Positions 1-5,361 of a stretch of 7,761 nucleotides of DNA are shown piece by piece. The position numbers and the translations under genes are program-made. Below the pieces are notes generated by a model that saw only the letters and a list, made by a program, of their open reading frames with translations, had not been told where the DNA came from and ran no database searches. Source of the DNA: Cyanobacteria bacterium UBA3803 (GTDB lineage Bacteria; Cyanobacteriota; Vampirovibrionia; Gastranaerophilales; Gastranaerophilaceae); the NCBI GenBank assembly GCA_002369055.1, contig DFEL01000167.1:1-7761 (forward strand), read 5' to 3'. Position 1 is the first letter of the stretch. Every line of letters begins with the position of its first letter.

Positions 1-104
1 GAAATGTAATCTTTATTATCACGAATAACAGCAGGTGTAGTATATGCACCATTATTTTGTTCTTCTTCATCTGTTAAATTATTAAATTTTCCTAGAATCG
101 ACAT
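1..104 (-). CDS. N-terminal fragment of an unknown protein (runs off the left edge)
   Basis: An ATG at 104-102 opens a frame that stays free of stops to the edge of the window (34 full codons). The peptide begins MSILGKFNNL, continues with an acidic TDEEEQ stretch and ends at the edge with RDNKDYI. An AGGGA ribosome binding site lies about 6 bases upstream. There is no signal peptide or membrane segment in the part that can be seen, so a cytoplasmic protein is likely. It follows the glycine-zipper gene on the same strand after a 73-base gap. I do not recognise the family, and 34 residues are too few to guess a function. Confidence 0.6.
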   Translation of the reverse strand, partial: MSILGKFNNLTDEEEQNNGAYTTPAVIRDNKDYI

Positions 105-177
105 TTATTATCCCTATTTTTACAATTTACTTTATATTTTTATAATTAAATATAAAATAAGATTATTCCCCGAGTAT

Positions 178-891
178 CTATTCCTCATAACTATAATGAG
201 AAGGCTGAACGGTAACAGGTTGAGTTAAAATCATATCAATTGTTGAATTTGCAGGTATTTTAACATCAGTACCTTTTGTTGCACCGCCTTTAACAAGACC
301 GCCGCCTGCACCAACCGCAGTACCTAATGCAGCACCTTGTCCGACACTGCCACCTGCCAATGCTCCAAATACAACACCTGATAAAGCACCTATTGCAGCA
401 CCTGCTGCGGCATCTTTTGTATATACCTTTGCAGCATCAAGTTTTGTTCCGCCAACTAACAAACCACTTCCGTCATTTGTTCTGATTACACCATTAATTG
501 GTATTTGAACTCCTTGAGGTGTTGTAATTTGAGTAAAAGTAATTTTTAATTTACCGTTAATATTACCCCAAGTTGCTTTTTTACATGTTGTAACAGTACC
601 GGTAACAGTACTTCCCGCAGGAGCAATTAATTTATTGTCGTAATAAAAATTAGAACCCAAAGGCATTTGTATCATTTGTCCTTGAGTTAAAACATCTGAT
701 GACAATTCCTGAGTAGTAACAACAGGAACAACAGAACCTGCAGGAACACTTACCAAATAACCTCTCAACGGTTGATTTGATGTGTATTGTTGTGGTTGAT
801 TTGATGATTCAAATGAATAATTTGAAGCAGCAAAAGATATGTTTGTTACCAAAAATGTTGATATCAAAGCCAAACTTAATTGTTTTTTCAT
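178..891 (-). CDS. Secreted TrbI/VirB10-like protein with glycine zipper
   Basis: This 237-residue protein starts with a Sec signal peptide (residues 1 to about 21, MKK, hydrophobic core, SFA-A). A beta-rich domain follows, with the pattern seen in TrbI/VirB10-like folds: VPAGSVVPVVTTQELSS (49-65), IAPAGSTVTGTV (89-100), PQGVQIPINGVI (125-136) and a last strand IPANSTIDMILTQPVTV (212-228). Between the last two lies a glycine zipper (about 161-205) of GAAIGAL, GALAGGS and GTAVGAGGG type, able to insert in or pack against a membrane. The product is probably periplasmic or anchored in the outer membrane. The neighbouring 197-residue protein is a diverged paralogue without the zipper. RBS GAGGA lies about 8 bases before the ATG. 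It has its own near-consensus promoter (957-962/934-939), so it can be expressed apart from the upstream genes. There are no conjugation genes nearby, so a role in DNA transfer is not supported. The fold assignment is by pattern only. Confidence 0.75.
   Translation of the reverse strand: MKKQLSLALISTFLVTNISFAASNYSFESSNQPQQYTSNQPLRGYLVSVPAGSVVPVVTTQELSSDVLTQGQMIQMPLGSNFYYDNKLIAPAGSTVTGTVTTCKKATWGNINGKLKITFTQITTPQGVQIPINGVIRTNDGSGLLVGGTKLDAAKVYTKDAAAGAAIGALSGVVFGALAGGSVGQGAALGTAVGAGGGLVKGGATKGTDVKIPANSTIDMILTQPVTVQPSHYSYEE
277..411 (-). other. Glycine-zipper segment inside the TrbI/VirB10-like protein
   Basis: Residues 161-205 of the 178-891 product are almost only Gly, Ala, Val, Leu and Ser, with glycines at regular four-residue spacing, as in glycine-zipper membrane segments. 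The segment sits between the last two beta stretches of the domain. The paralogue at 959-1552 has a shorter, unrelated stretch (QPLVWHKQPHF, then a GLGMG) in the same place. Confidence 0.7.
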
Positions 892-912
892 TTTAAATTC
901 CTCACAAAATAG

Positions 913-939
913 TACAATAATAACGATAATAATATTGTA
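913..939. repeat. Interrupted palindrome TACAATA-n13-TATTGTA
   Basis: Two perfect 7-base arms (913-919 and 933-939) flank 13 bases. On the - strand the first arm met is the -10 box TACAAT of the promoter for the 178-891 gene. On the + strand the hairpin is followed by a run of T (940-947), but no + strand gene ends here. It may be an operator over the promoter or a stem at the start of the mRNA. Confidence 0.4.
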
Positions 940-962
940 TTTTTTTTGTAAAATCTTGTCAA
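934..962 (-). promoter_or_regulatory. Near-consensus sigma70 promoter for the glycine-zipper gene
   Basis: Read on the - strand, TTGACA (962-957) and TACAAT (939-934) are separated by exactly 17 bases. The -35 box is a perfect match and the -10 box matches at five of six positions. The -35 box overlaps the TGA stop codon (961-959) of the upstream gene. Transcription would start near 927, giving a leader of about 36 bases. Confidence 0.7.
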
Positions 963-1552
963 TTTGTTAAGGTATGTGTAATCCATGCCGGAGCGGTAAG
1001 CACAATCATAAGGTCTGCACCCGCTGCAACAGTGAGATGCTCACCCATTTTACGTTCTGTACCGGGTACATATCTTATTGTACCCATGCCCAAACCTTGT
1101 TGAAAATGTGGTTGTTTATGCCAAACAAGCGGTTGAGTAATACCTCCGCCGATTAAATTTTTGTTATTTGTGTAAATATAACCTTTCATAGGAATTTCAA
1201 ACCCGTCAGGTAAAACCATTTTAGTTATTTTCACAACCATTGACGCATTTGTTCCGACAACAGGCTCATTCATTTTTTCAATAAAACCGTGAAAAATAGT
1301 ACCTTTAGGAATAAGTTTCATGTCTTGCATAAAAGTATCATTCGTTGCGGCAAAAGATACTTTTGTTGTTTCATCACAATATTTTGTAGAAAATTCTCTT
1401 AAATTAATAACTTGAATAAAAGTTCCCGTAGGCAGTTCAACACCGTCATAACCCCGTAAAACAATGTTTTTTTCATCATCAACCGCTATGGCATTTGTGC
1501 ATAAACCCATAGCAAGAATTATAAAAACGGATATTAAAATAAACTTTTTCAT
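959..1552 (-). CDS. Secreted TrbI/VirB10-like paralogue without glycine zipper
   Basis: This 197-residue protein has a signal peptide (1 to about 23, ending NAIA-V). Its mature part can be aligned block by block with its downstream neighbour: LRGYDGVELPTGTFIQV (32-48) against LRGYLVSVPAGSVVPVV, LIPKGTIFHGFI (80-91) against IAPAGSTVTGTV, LPDGFEIPMKGYIYTN (114-129) against PQGVQIPINGVIRTN, and VAAGADLMIVLTAP (175-188) against IPANSTIDMILTQP. The pair is therefore an old tandem duplication. The zipper of the neighbour is replaced by residues 140-172. It is probably a soluble periplasmic form of the same fold. The start is odd: AAGGA sits only one base before the ATG, and a possible -10 box TATACT (1564-1559) is equally close. 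Function is unknown. Confidence 0.72.
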   Translation of the reverse strand: MKKFILISVFIILAMGLCTNAIAVDDEKNIVLRGYDGVELPTGTFIQVINLREFSTKYCDETTKVSFAATNDTFMQDMKLIPKGTIFHGFIEKMNEPVVGTNASMVVKITKMVLPDGFEIPMKGYIYTNNKNLIGGGITQPLVWHKQPHFQQGLGMGTIRYVPGTERKMGEHLTVAAGADLMIVLTAPAWITHTLTN

Positions 1553-1558
1553 ATCCTT

Positions 1559-1600
1559 AGTATAATGATGTTTTCACAAATTTCAAATCGTTAAATTATA
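1559..1600 (-). promoter_or_regulatory. Candidate promoters for the 959-1552 gene
   Basis: Two options are seen on the - strand. One is a perfect TATAAT (1600-1595) with a poor -35 region, which would give a leader of about 35 bases. The other is TTGAAA (1586-1581), a 16-base spacer and TATACT (1564-1559); it would start transcription at or next to the ATG and give a leaderless mRNA. I cannot decide between them, and read-through from the upstream operon is also possible. Confidence 0.4.
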
Positions 1601-1623
1601 TGATTTTTATTAAACGTTAAGAT

Positions 1624-2058
1624 TTAATGTTTTGATTTATAACTACCAGTCTTACGTCCATATTTATCGTATTCAACAATTTTTCCCGAGGAATTGGTTT
1701 TATAAGAACCTGTTTTGTGTCCATATTTATCATAGGTCGTTGTAACTCCGTTGGAATTTGTTTTATAAGTTCCTACTTTTGAGCCATATTTATCATACTT
1801 GGTTGTTGTTTGACCATTTGACTTATAACTGCCTGTTTTATGTCCATATTTATCGTATTCAATAGTTCTTCCTGATGAATTAGTTTTATAAGAACCAGTT
1901 TTGTGCCCACGATTATCATAATGTGTTGTTGTATTTCCACTTGTTCTGTATGAACCTGTCTTATGTCCATATTTATCATAGTGAGTTGTTGTTGCACATA
2001 ATCCTGACAGTGGCATAAACATAATAATTAAAACTAACAAAATTTTTAAATTTTTCAT
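1624..2058 (-). CDS. Secreted protein of six YDKYGHKTGSYK repeats
   Basis: This is a 144-residue protein: a signal peptide (1 to about 22, ending GLCA-T), then six tandem repeats to the C-terminus. The repeated YD begins at residues 27, 47, 68, 88, 109 and 130, so the period is 20 or 21. The consensus is YDKYGHKTGSYKTNSSG followed by a short TT or IV/E link. Tyr, Gly, Lys, Ser and Thr dominate, there is no Cys in the mature chain, and the net charge is strongly positive. Each unit looks like a small beta hairpin with a turn at the glycines, suggesting a beta solenoid or beta-propeller-like array on the cell surface or in the periplasm. The Cys at 21 has Leu before it, so it is not a good lipobox. 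AGGAG directly follows the stop of the upstream gene 12 bases away, so the two are co-translated from one mRNA. It is distantly like RHS/YD repeats, but I do not assign a family. Function is unknown. Confidence 0.75.
   Translation of the reverse strand: MKNLKILLVLIIMFMPLSGLCATTTHYDKYGHKTGSYRTSGNTTTHYDNRGHKTGSYKTNSSGRTIEYDKYGHKTGSYKSNGQTTTKYDKYGSKVGTYKTNSNGVTTTYDKYGHKTGSYKTNSSGKIVEYDKYGRKTGSYKSKH
1633..1986 (-). repeat. Coding tandem repeat, 60 or 63 bp unit, six copies
   Basis: The six peptide repeats are also visible in DNA: on the + strand the string catatttatc(g/a)ta recurs with small changes at a spacing of 60 or 63 bases. Copies differ at many third positions, so the array is not a recent expansion. 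Alternate units carry the longer TNSSG/TNSNG link and the shorter SNG link, hinting at growth by doubling of a two-repeat block. Confidence 0.7.
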
Positions 2059-2070
2059 TTTTAATCTCCT

Positions 2071-2844
2071 TTAATCTAAATAAGGTATCAATAATAAAGT
2101 CCTAAATTTTCTCATATTTGCAAGCATATTAGCATAAGTCATTCCGCCCATAGAGCCCCTATCTTCTGAATAATAAATTTTTTCATAATCTTTTATATCT
2201 TTAAGCCATTTTATTTCACTTTGTTTTAATTTTTCAAAATCAATTGCAGGAATAGTTTTTCTTATATCTTGATACAATTCATTTAAAACTGCATCTACTG
2301 CTTCATTGTAAGCACCTGCATTCATATTCATTTCATATTGAGTTTCACCATTATTATTTTTATATTTTTCATCAACTTCACGTAATTGGGTCAAGTATTT
2401 ATTATTATAATTAATTTTGTCTTCCATAACAACAAATAAAGCATTTAATTCTGCCAAATCATTGTAGTAATAATCATCAAATTCAGCTACTTGTAATAAA
2501 ATATCATGCCTTTTTATTATTTCCCAATACTTTGCTTGATAGCGTTCAACATCATCAAATATCTTATTATATTCTTTAATTTGTGGTATTTCATTTTTAT
2601 TTTCGGGAATATTTGTACTTACGAAAGATTCATTTTTACTATTATCTTTTGAATTTTCAAACTTAAAAAGTACAGTAATAAGTACAATAAAGCAAACAAG
2701 AGTAAAAAATAAAACAACAAAGAGTTTTAAATTATTTTTTGTATCATCTTTAATAAATTTTTTACAATGTTTGCATTTTACAGCATTAATATTAATTTCA
2801 CCACCACAAAAAGGGCATTTTTTTGTTTCTTTTACTTCGCTCAT
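2071..2844 (-). CDS. Zinc-ribbon membrane protein with LprI-like (DUF1311) outer domain
   Basis: This 257-residue protein has three parts. First is an N-terminal zinc ribbon with C10, C13, C24 and C27 (CPFC-x10-CKHC). Second is one hydrophobic helix at about 39-61. Third is an outer part of about 195 residues whose end (about 166-252) fits the LprI/YecT-type family: ETQYEMNMNAGAYNEAVDAVLNELY-like text, then LKQSEIKWLKDIKDYE (206-221) and GSMGGMTYANMLANMRKFRT (230-249). The zinc ribbon would be cytoplasmic and the LprI-like domain periplasmic. The family is named for a mycobacterial lysozyme inhibitor, but that activity cannot be claimed here, and the cysteines usual in the family are absent. 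The ATG overlaps the stop of the lipoprotein gene (ATGA, 2844-2841) and has no good ribosome binding site, so translation is probably coupled. The zinc ribbon closely matches the C-terminal one of that lipoprotein. Confidence 0.75.
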   Translation of the reverse strand: MSEVKETKKCPFCGGEININAVKCKHCKKFIKDDTKNNLKLFVVLFFTLVCFIVLITVLFKFENSKDNSKNESFVSTNIPENKNEIPQIKEYNKIFDDVERYQAKYWEIIKRHDILLQVAEFDDYYYNDLAELNALFVVMEDKINYNNKYLTQLREVDEKYKNNNGETQYEMNMNAGAYNEAVDAVLNELYQDIRKTIPAIDFEKLKQSEIKWLKDIKDYEKIYYSEDRGSMGGMTYANMLANMRKFRTLLLIPYLD

Positions 2845-2933
2845 TCTATATTTTCTTTCTCGTTATCTATAAATTCCCCACAATACTTGCATTTTGTATC
2901 ATTAGAATTAATTTTTTCATTACAAAATGGACA
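2764..2933 (-). other. Twin zinc ribbons on both sides of an ATGA gene junction
   Basis: Bases 2880-2933 code for CPFC-x10-CKYC at the end of one protein and 2764-2817 for CPFC-x10-CKHC at the start of the next. Spacing is identical, and the residues between and after the cysteines agree well (IN, N, KCK, FI). The stop/start overlap at 2841-2844 lies between them. This looks like a duplication of the ribbon or a split of an ancestral fused gene. Confidence 0.65.
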
Positions 2934-3632
2934 TAATTTTATATCATCTTTTGTTGTTAAGTACATTTTAAAAATTACGACCAAAATTATAAGTGCAAAT
3001 AAAAATACAAACGAACTTATTGAAACAATTAAAACATTTTTGATGTTTACAACATTAAACTTTATTTTGATTTCTTTAGGAAAATTCCAATTATAAGTAT
3101 GTGTTTTTTCATTTATAGTATCTGCATTATTTTCAAATGCTTTTACTGGCAAAGTGATTGATATTTTGTTTTGTTTTATAATAGTTTCTGGAAGCTCTTT
3201 TGGAAATTTTATATTAATCTTGATATTGTATGTCGTATAAAAGAAATGCTTATCTTTATTTATCAAACAATTGCTTTCTTCATAAAATGGCAATGCTTCA
3301 AAAATTTTTTCTTCTGAAATATCACTTATATAATAAAAAGTTTTAAATCCCGAATATTGATCTTCGCGAAGAAGTTCTGATTTATAATTTTTGATATGCT
3401 TATACTTATTATTAAAATTTTCAACAGAAGCGTTTAAATCAATAGATTTGTTATAGTCCATTTCTTCATCAAATTCTAAAGCTGTATTGGAAATTAATAA
3501 TGTATCTTTAATATCTGCACTACCATTTTTATAAATGTTTATATCTGTGTCAATTTTAATACACCCACTAGTTATAATAGTAAGACAAAATATAACACCT
3601 ATCAAAAATAGTTTTATATATATTGTTTTCAT
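2841..3632 (-). CDS. LppM-like (DUF3153) lipoprotein with C-terminal membrane helix and zinc ribbon
   Basis: This 263-residue protein has a lipoprotein signal peptide with lipobox TSGC (21-24), so C24 should be lipidated. Directly after it, CIKIDTDINIYKNGSADIKD (24-43) is typical of the start of LppM/DUF3153 proteins. Further family-like text is the alternating beta-rich middle and NWNFPKEIKIKF (181-192). A membrane helix at about 198-222 and a zinc ribbon with C234, C237, C248 and C251 (CPFC-x10-CKYC) finish the chain. The predicted layout is a lipid anchor and beta domain outside, and the zinc ribbon inside. Functions of this family are poorly known; LppM of mycobacteria is linked to the cell envelope and host interaction. 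RBS AAGGA lies about 7 bases before the ATG. The gene is 29 bases after the Cys-rich gene and overlaps the next gene by 4 bases, so it lies inside an operon. Confidence 0.75.
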   Translation of the reverse strand: MKTIYIKLFLIGVIFCLTIITSGCIKIDTDINIYKNGSADIKDTLLISNTALEFDEEMDYNKSIDLNASVENFNNKYKHIKNYKSELLREDQYSGFKTFYYISDISEEKIFEALPFYEESNCLINKDKHFFYTTYNIKINIKFPKELPETIIKQNKISITLPVKAFENNADTINEKTHTYNWNFPKEIKIKFNVVNIKNVLIVSISSFVFLFALIILVVIFKMYLTTKDDIKLCPFCNEKINSNDTKCKYCGEFIDNEKENIE

Positions 3633-3661
3633 TTTTATATCCTTATTTGAAAATATTTAAA

Positions 3662-4258
3662 TTAGAACTTAACATGTACCGAATTAAATGGTATCGATTT
3701 CAAATTTTCATAAATGTATTTATTTTTTAATACACCAGTTTGTTGACGTTGTCTGTATAGTTTTAAAAGTTGTCTAAATTCTTCATCAAAAATCTCACTA
3801 TCTTCACCATATTTATCTTGCAGTTTTTTTAATGTTTTTTCTTGTTCAGAAGTTAATTGTCCCAATCTTCCGTTTTTATCTCTCAAACTTGCATCCAAAC
3901 CATAATAGCCATATATATCAGCATAATCCGCATTAGCTTTACTAATATCTGAACGTATTAACGGACGATTTTCTGCTTTTGCTTGTTTAATATAATAACG
4001 ACAAAATGGATTTTTGCTACATTGAGTTGTATTCTTAAGAATTCTATATTTTTCTAATTCTTGATTTGTCATCAAGAGTGGATTTACATTTTGGGGAATC
4101 CAAAAATCGCTTTTGTCATCAGATAAGTGATAACCACAAACTGCTGCTAAAGCAATTTGATCTTCAAAAGGATACTCGCAATCTTTTGCTAAAACTTCTA
4201 AATTGAATAAAAAACATAACCACAAACTTAAAATTAAAATATTGCATTTATTTTTCAT
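3662..4258 (-). CDS. Small secreted protein with four cysteines, unknown family
   Basis: This 198-residue protein has a signal peptide (1 to about 24, ending EVLA-K). The mature chain has four cysteines, C27, C41, C80 and C86, an even number that could form two disulfides; the last two are close together in TTQCSKNPFCRYY. The rest is polar: a run rich in Tyr and Asp (ADYADIYGYYGLDASLRDKNG, about 109-129), then a charged helical stretch (LTSEQEKTLKKLQDKYGEDSEIFDEEFRQLLKLYRQRQQ, about 135-173, broken here only for description). A perfect AAGGAG lies 7 bases before the ATG. It is the second gene of the leftward run, 41 bases after the DUF1643 gene and 29 bases before the lipoprotein gene. I do not recognise the family. 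It is probably periplasmic or released. Confidence 0.65.
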   Translation of the reverse strand: MKNKCNILILSLWLCFLFNLEVLAKDCEYPFEDQIALAAVCGYHLSDDKSDFWIPQNVNPLLMTNQELEKYRILKNTTQCSKNPFCRYYIKQAKAENRPLIRSDISKANADYADIYGYYGLDASLRDKNGRLGQLTSEQEKTLKKLQDKYGEDSEIFDEEFRQLLKLYRQRQQTGVLKNKYIYENLKSIPFNSVHVKF

Positions 4259-4299
4259 TTAAAATCTCCTTGTATCATTTTTGTTTATCTTTTTACTAC

Positions 4300-4887
4300 C
4301 TAAATTTCATATTTCTGTAAACTCTTTTTGGCTCTATTGTATGCTTGAGGGGCAAAATGTCTAGGACTACCGTCTTTATTTATGTCATAAGCATACACAT
4401 TTTTATTTTTTAATAAATCTAATATCCACATTGTTTTATTATGGTATTTTCCACCCCAAGCAACTAATATATCCTGACTTTTCGTTAAAATGCTTTTTAC
4501 ATAATCATTGTTTTTTGTTTGTATTTTTTGATATTTTTGCATCAAATTGGATACATCTTTGCTATTTGGTGTCCTAATAGGAAAAATATTTAAAACTTCA
4601 AATGCTGAGTAATCTGTATTCTTTATTAAAAACTCTCTAACATTACATAAAGTACTATCAAGACCATATTCATCCGCATAGGAAGGATTCATAAGAATTA
4701 CAGTTATATATTTGCCTACGTCTTTAATTTTGCATGTCAAAGAATACCTAAATAAATGTTTATCATGAAACTTTTTATAAGGTTCTTTATTTTCTCTTTT
4801 ATCAATGTCATAATTATTTTTATACAACAAATCACTTTCATCTATAAAATATTGACTTTCAAATTTACATATATATTTTTTAGACAT
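4300..4887 (-). CDS. DUF1643 family protein
   Basis: This 195-residue protein has the marks of DUF1643: RYSLTC (47-52), VILMNPSYADEYGLDST (63-79), EVLNIFPIR (97-105), LVAWGGKY (141-148) and a C-terminal DGSPRHFAPQAY (172-183). The family is widespread, often near phage or accessory genes, and has no settled biochemical function. It has no signal peptide and should be cytoplasmic. I chose the ATG at 4887 because AAGGGGTGA lies 5 bases before it; the in-frame GTG at 4893, two codons earlier, is inside that ribosome binding site. A near-consensus promoter stands upstream, so this gene probably leads the leftward operon. It is divergent from the XRE regulator. Its fit with the envelope genes behind it is unclear; it may simply share the promoter. 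Confidence 0.8.
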   Translation of the reverse strand: MSKKYICKFESQYFIDESDLLYKNNYDIDKRENKEPYKKFHDKHLFRYSLTCKIKDVGKYITVILMNPSYADEYGLDSTLCNVREFLIKNTDYSAFEVLNIFPIRTPNSKDVSNLMQKYQKIQTKNNDYVKSILTKSQDILVAWGGKYHNKTMWILDLLKNKNVYAYDINKDGSPRHFAPQAYNRAKKSLQKYEI

Positions 4888-4889
4888 TT

Positions 4890-4898
4890 TCACCCCTT
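4890..4898 (-). promoter_or_regulatory. Ribosome binding site that fixes the DUF1643 start
   Basis: AAGGGGTGA on the - strand, with GGGG five bases before the ATG at 4887. The upstream GTG (4893-4891) is part of this site and cannot be served by it. Confidence 0.65.
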
Positions 4899-4937
4899 AA
4901 ATTTTAATTTAATCTTATTAAATAGAAATTTAAAATT

Positions 4938-4966
4938 ATTATATATATAACATAGAGTTTAGTCAA
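4938..4966 (-). promoter_or_regulatory. Near-consensus sigma70 promoter of the DUF1643-led operon
   Basis: On the - strand TTGACT (4966-4961) and TATAAT (4943-4938) are 17 bases apart. The match is five of six at -35 and perfect at -10. Transcription would start near 4931, with a leader of about 44 bases. The spacer holds GTTATATA (4951-4944), and the short palindrome ATCTAATAGAT (4970-4980) is just upstream of the -35 box, both possible binding sites for the divergent XRE regulator. Confidence 0.7.
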
Positions 4967-5035
4967 CTTATCTAATAGATTTTTATAAAAAATATATGCA
5001 TTAGATTGTTATATACCTAAAATAAAGCGTTATAT
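4944..5035. promoter_or_regulatory. Possible operator region between the DUF1643 and XRE genes
   Basis: The motif GTTATAT occurs three times here: on the - strand at 4951-4944 and on the + strand at 5008-5014 and 5029-5035. The last two start 21 bases apart, about two helical turns. ATCTAAT (4970-4976) and ATTAGAT (5000-5006) form inverted 7-base arms between them. A + strand promoter for the XRE gene should also lie here (candidate -10 boxes TAAAAT 5018-5023 or TATATT 5031-5036), but none has a convincing -35 box. The region is very AT-rich, so chance matches are likely. Confidence 0.35.
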
Positions 5036-5052
5036 TATTTTTAGAGGTAGCT

Positions 5053-5361
5053 ATGTTTTTAAAAGAAAACTTGGGTAAAAATATAAAAAAATACAGAAAA
5101 TTAAATCACATGACACAAGAACAATTTGCAGATTTAATTGGAATTGACTATAAAAATGTTAGTAAAATTGAAAACGGAAATCATTATCCATCACCCGAAA
5201 CATTAACTTCTATTGTAAAAGCACTTAATTTAGACTTTTATGAATTATTTGTATTCGAAAACAAAATTAACTATGAAGATATGAAAGCAGATATAATTAA
5301 CTCACTAAATGATAAAAATAACATAGTTCTTTTATATAAAACATTAAAAAACCTTAATTAA
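5053..5361 (+). CDS. XRE-family helix-turn-helix regulator
   Basis: This 102-residue protein has a Cro/C1-type helix-turn-helix at about 8-66: LGKNIKKYRKLNHMTQEQFA, the recognition part DYKNVSKIENGNHYPSPET (32-50) and the closing ALNLDFYELF (57-66). The remaining 36 residues (ENKINYEDMKADIINSL and on) form a short charged helical tail, probably for dimer formation. RBS GAGG is five bases before the ATG. It is divergent from the DUF1643 gene, the usual place for a local repressor that controls itself and its neighbour, but the target is inferred. Its stop TAA overlaps the stop of the convergent kinase gene within TTAATTAA (5354-5361), which leaves no room for a terminator between them. Confidence 0.85.
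   Translation: MFLKENLGKNIKKYRKLNHMTQEQFADLIGIDYKNVSKIENGNHYPSPETLTSIVKALNLDFYELFVFENKINYEDMKADIINSLNDKNNIVLLYKTLKNLN

Noticed and set aside
131..156. Inverted repeat TTTATATTT / AAATATAAA behind the glycine-zipper gene, possible terminator
   Set aside because: All arms are A/T, there is no clear T-run on the transcribed strand, and such pairs are common by chance in this base composition.
974..1156. 60-codon + strand frame with CNPC and CTRC motifs
   Set aside because: The Cys pairs look like a zinc finger, but the frame is opposite a real secreted-protein gene and has no start signal.
178..1552. Conjugation or type IV secretion locus suggested by TrbI/VirB10-like folds
   Set aside because: No ATPase, coupling protein, relaxase or pilus gene is present in the window; stand-alone proteins of this fold are common.
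1633..1986. CRISPR-like look of the regular 60/63-bp repeat
   Set aside because: The repeat is in frame, codes for a peptide repeat behind a signal peptide, and has no unique spacers.
2767..3096. 109-codon open frame on the + strand
   Set aside because: It lies opposite the lipoprotein and zinc-ribbon genes, has a composition typical of the reverse of AT-rich coding DNA (many Phe, Ile and Ser), and lacks a ribosome binding site.
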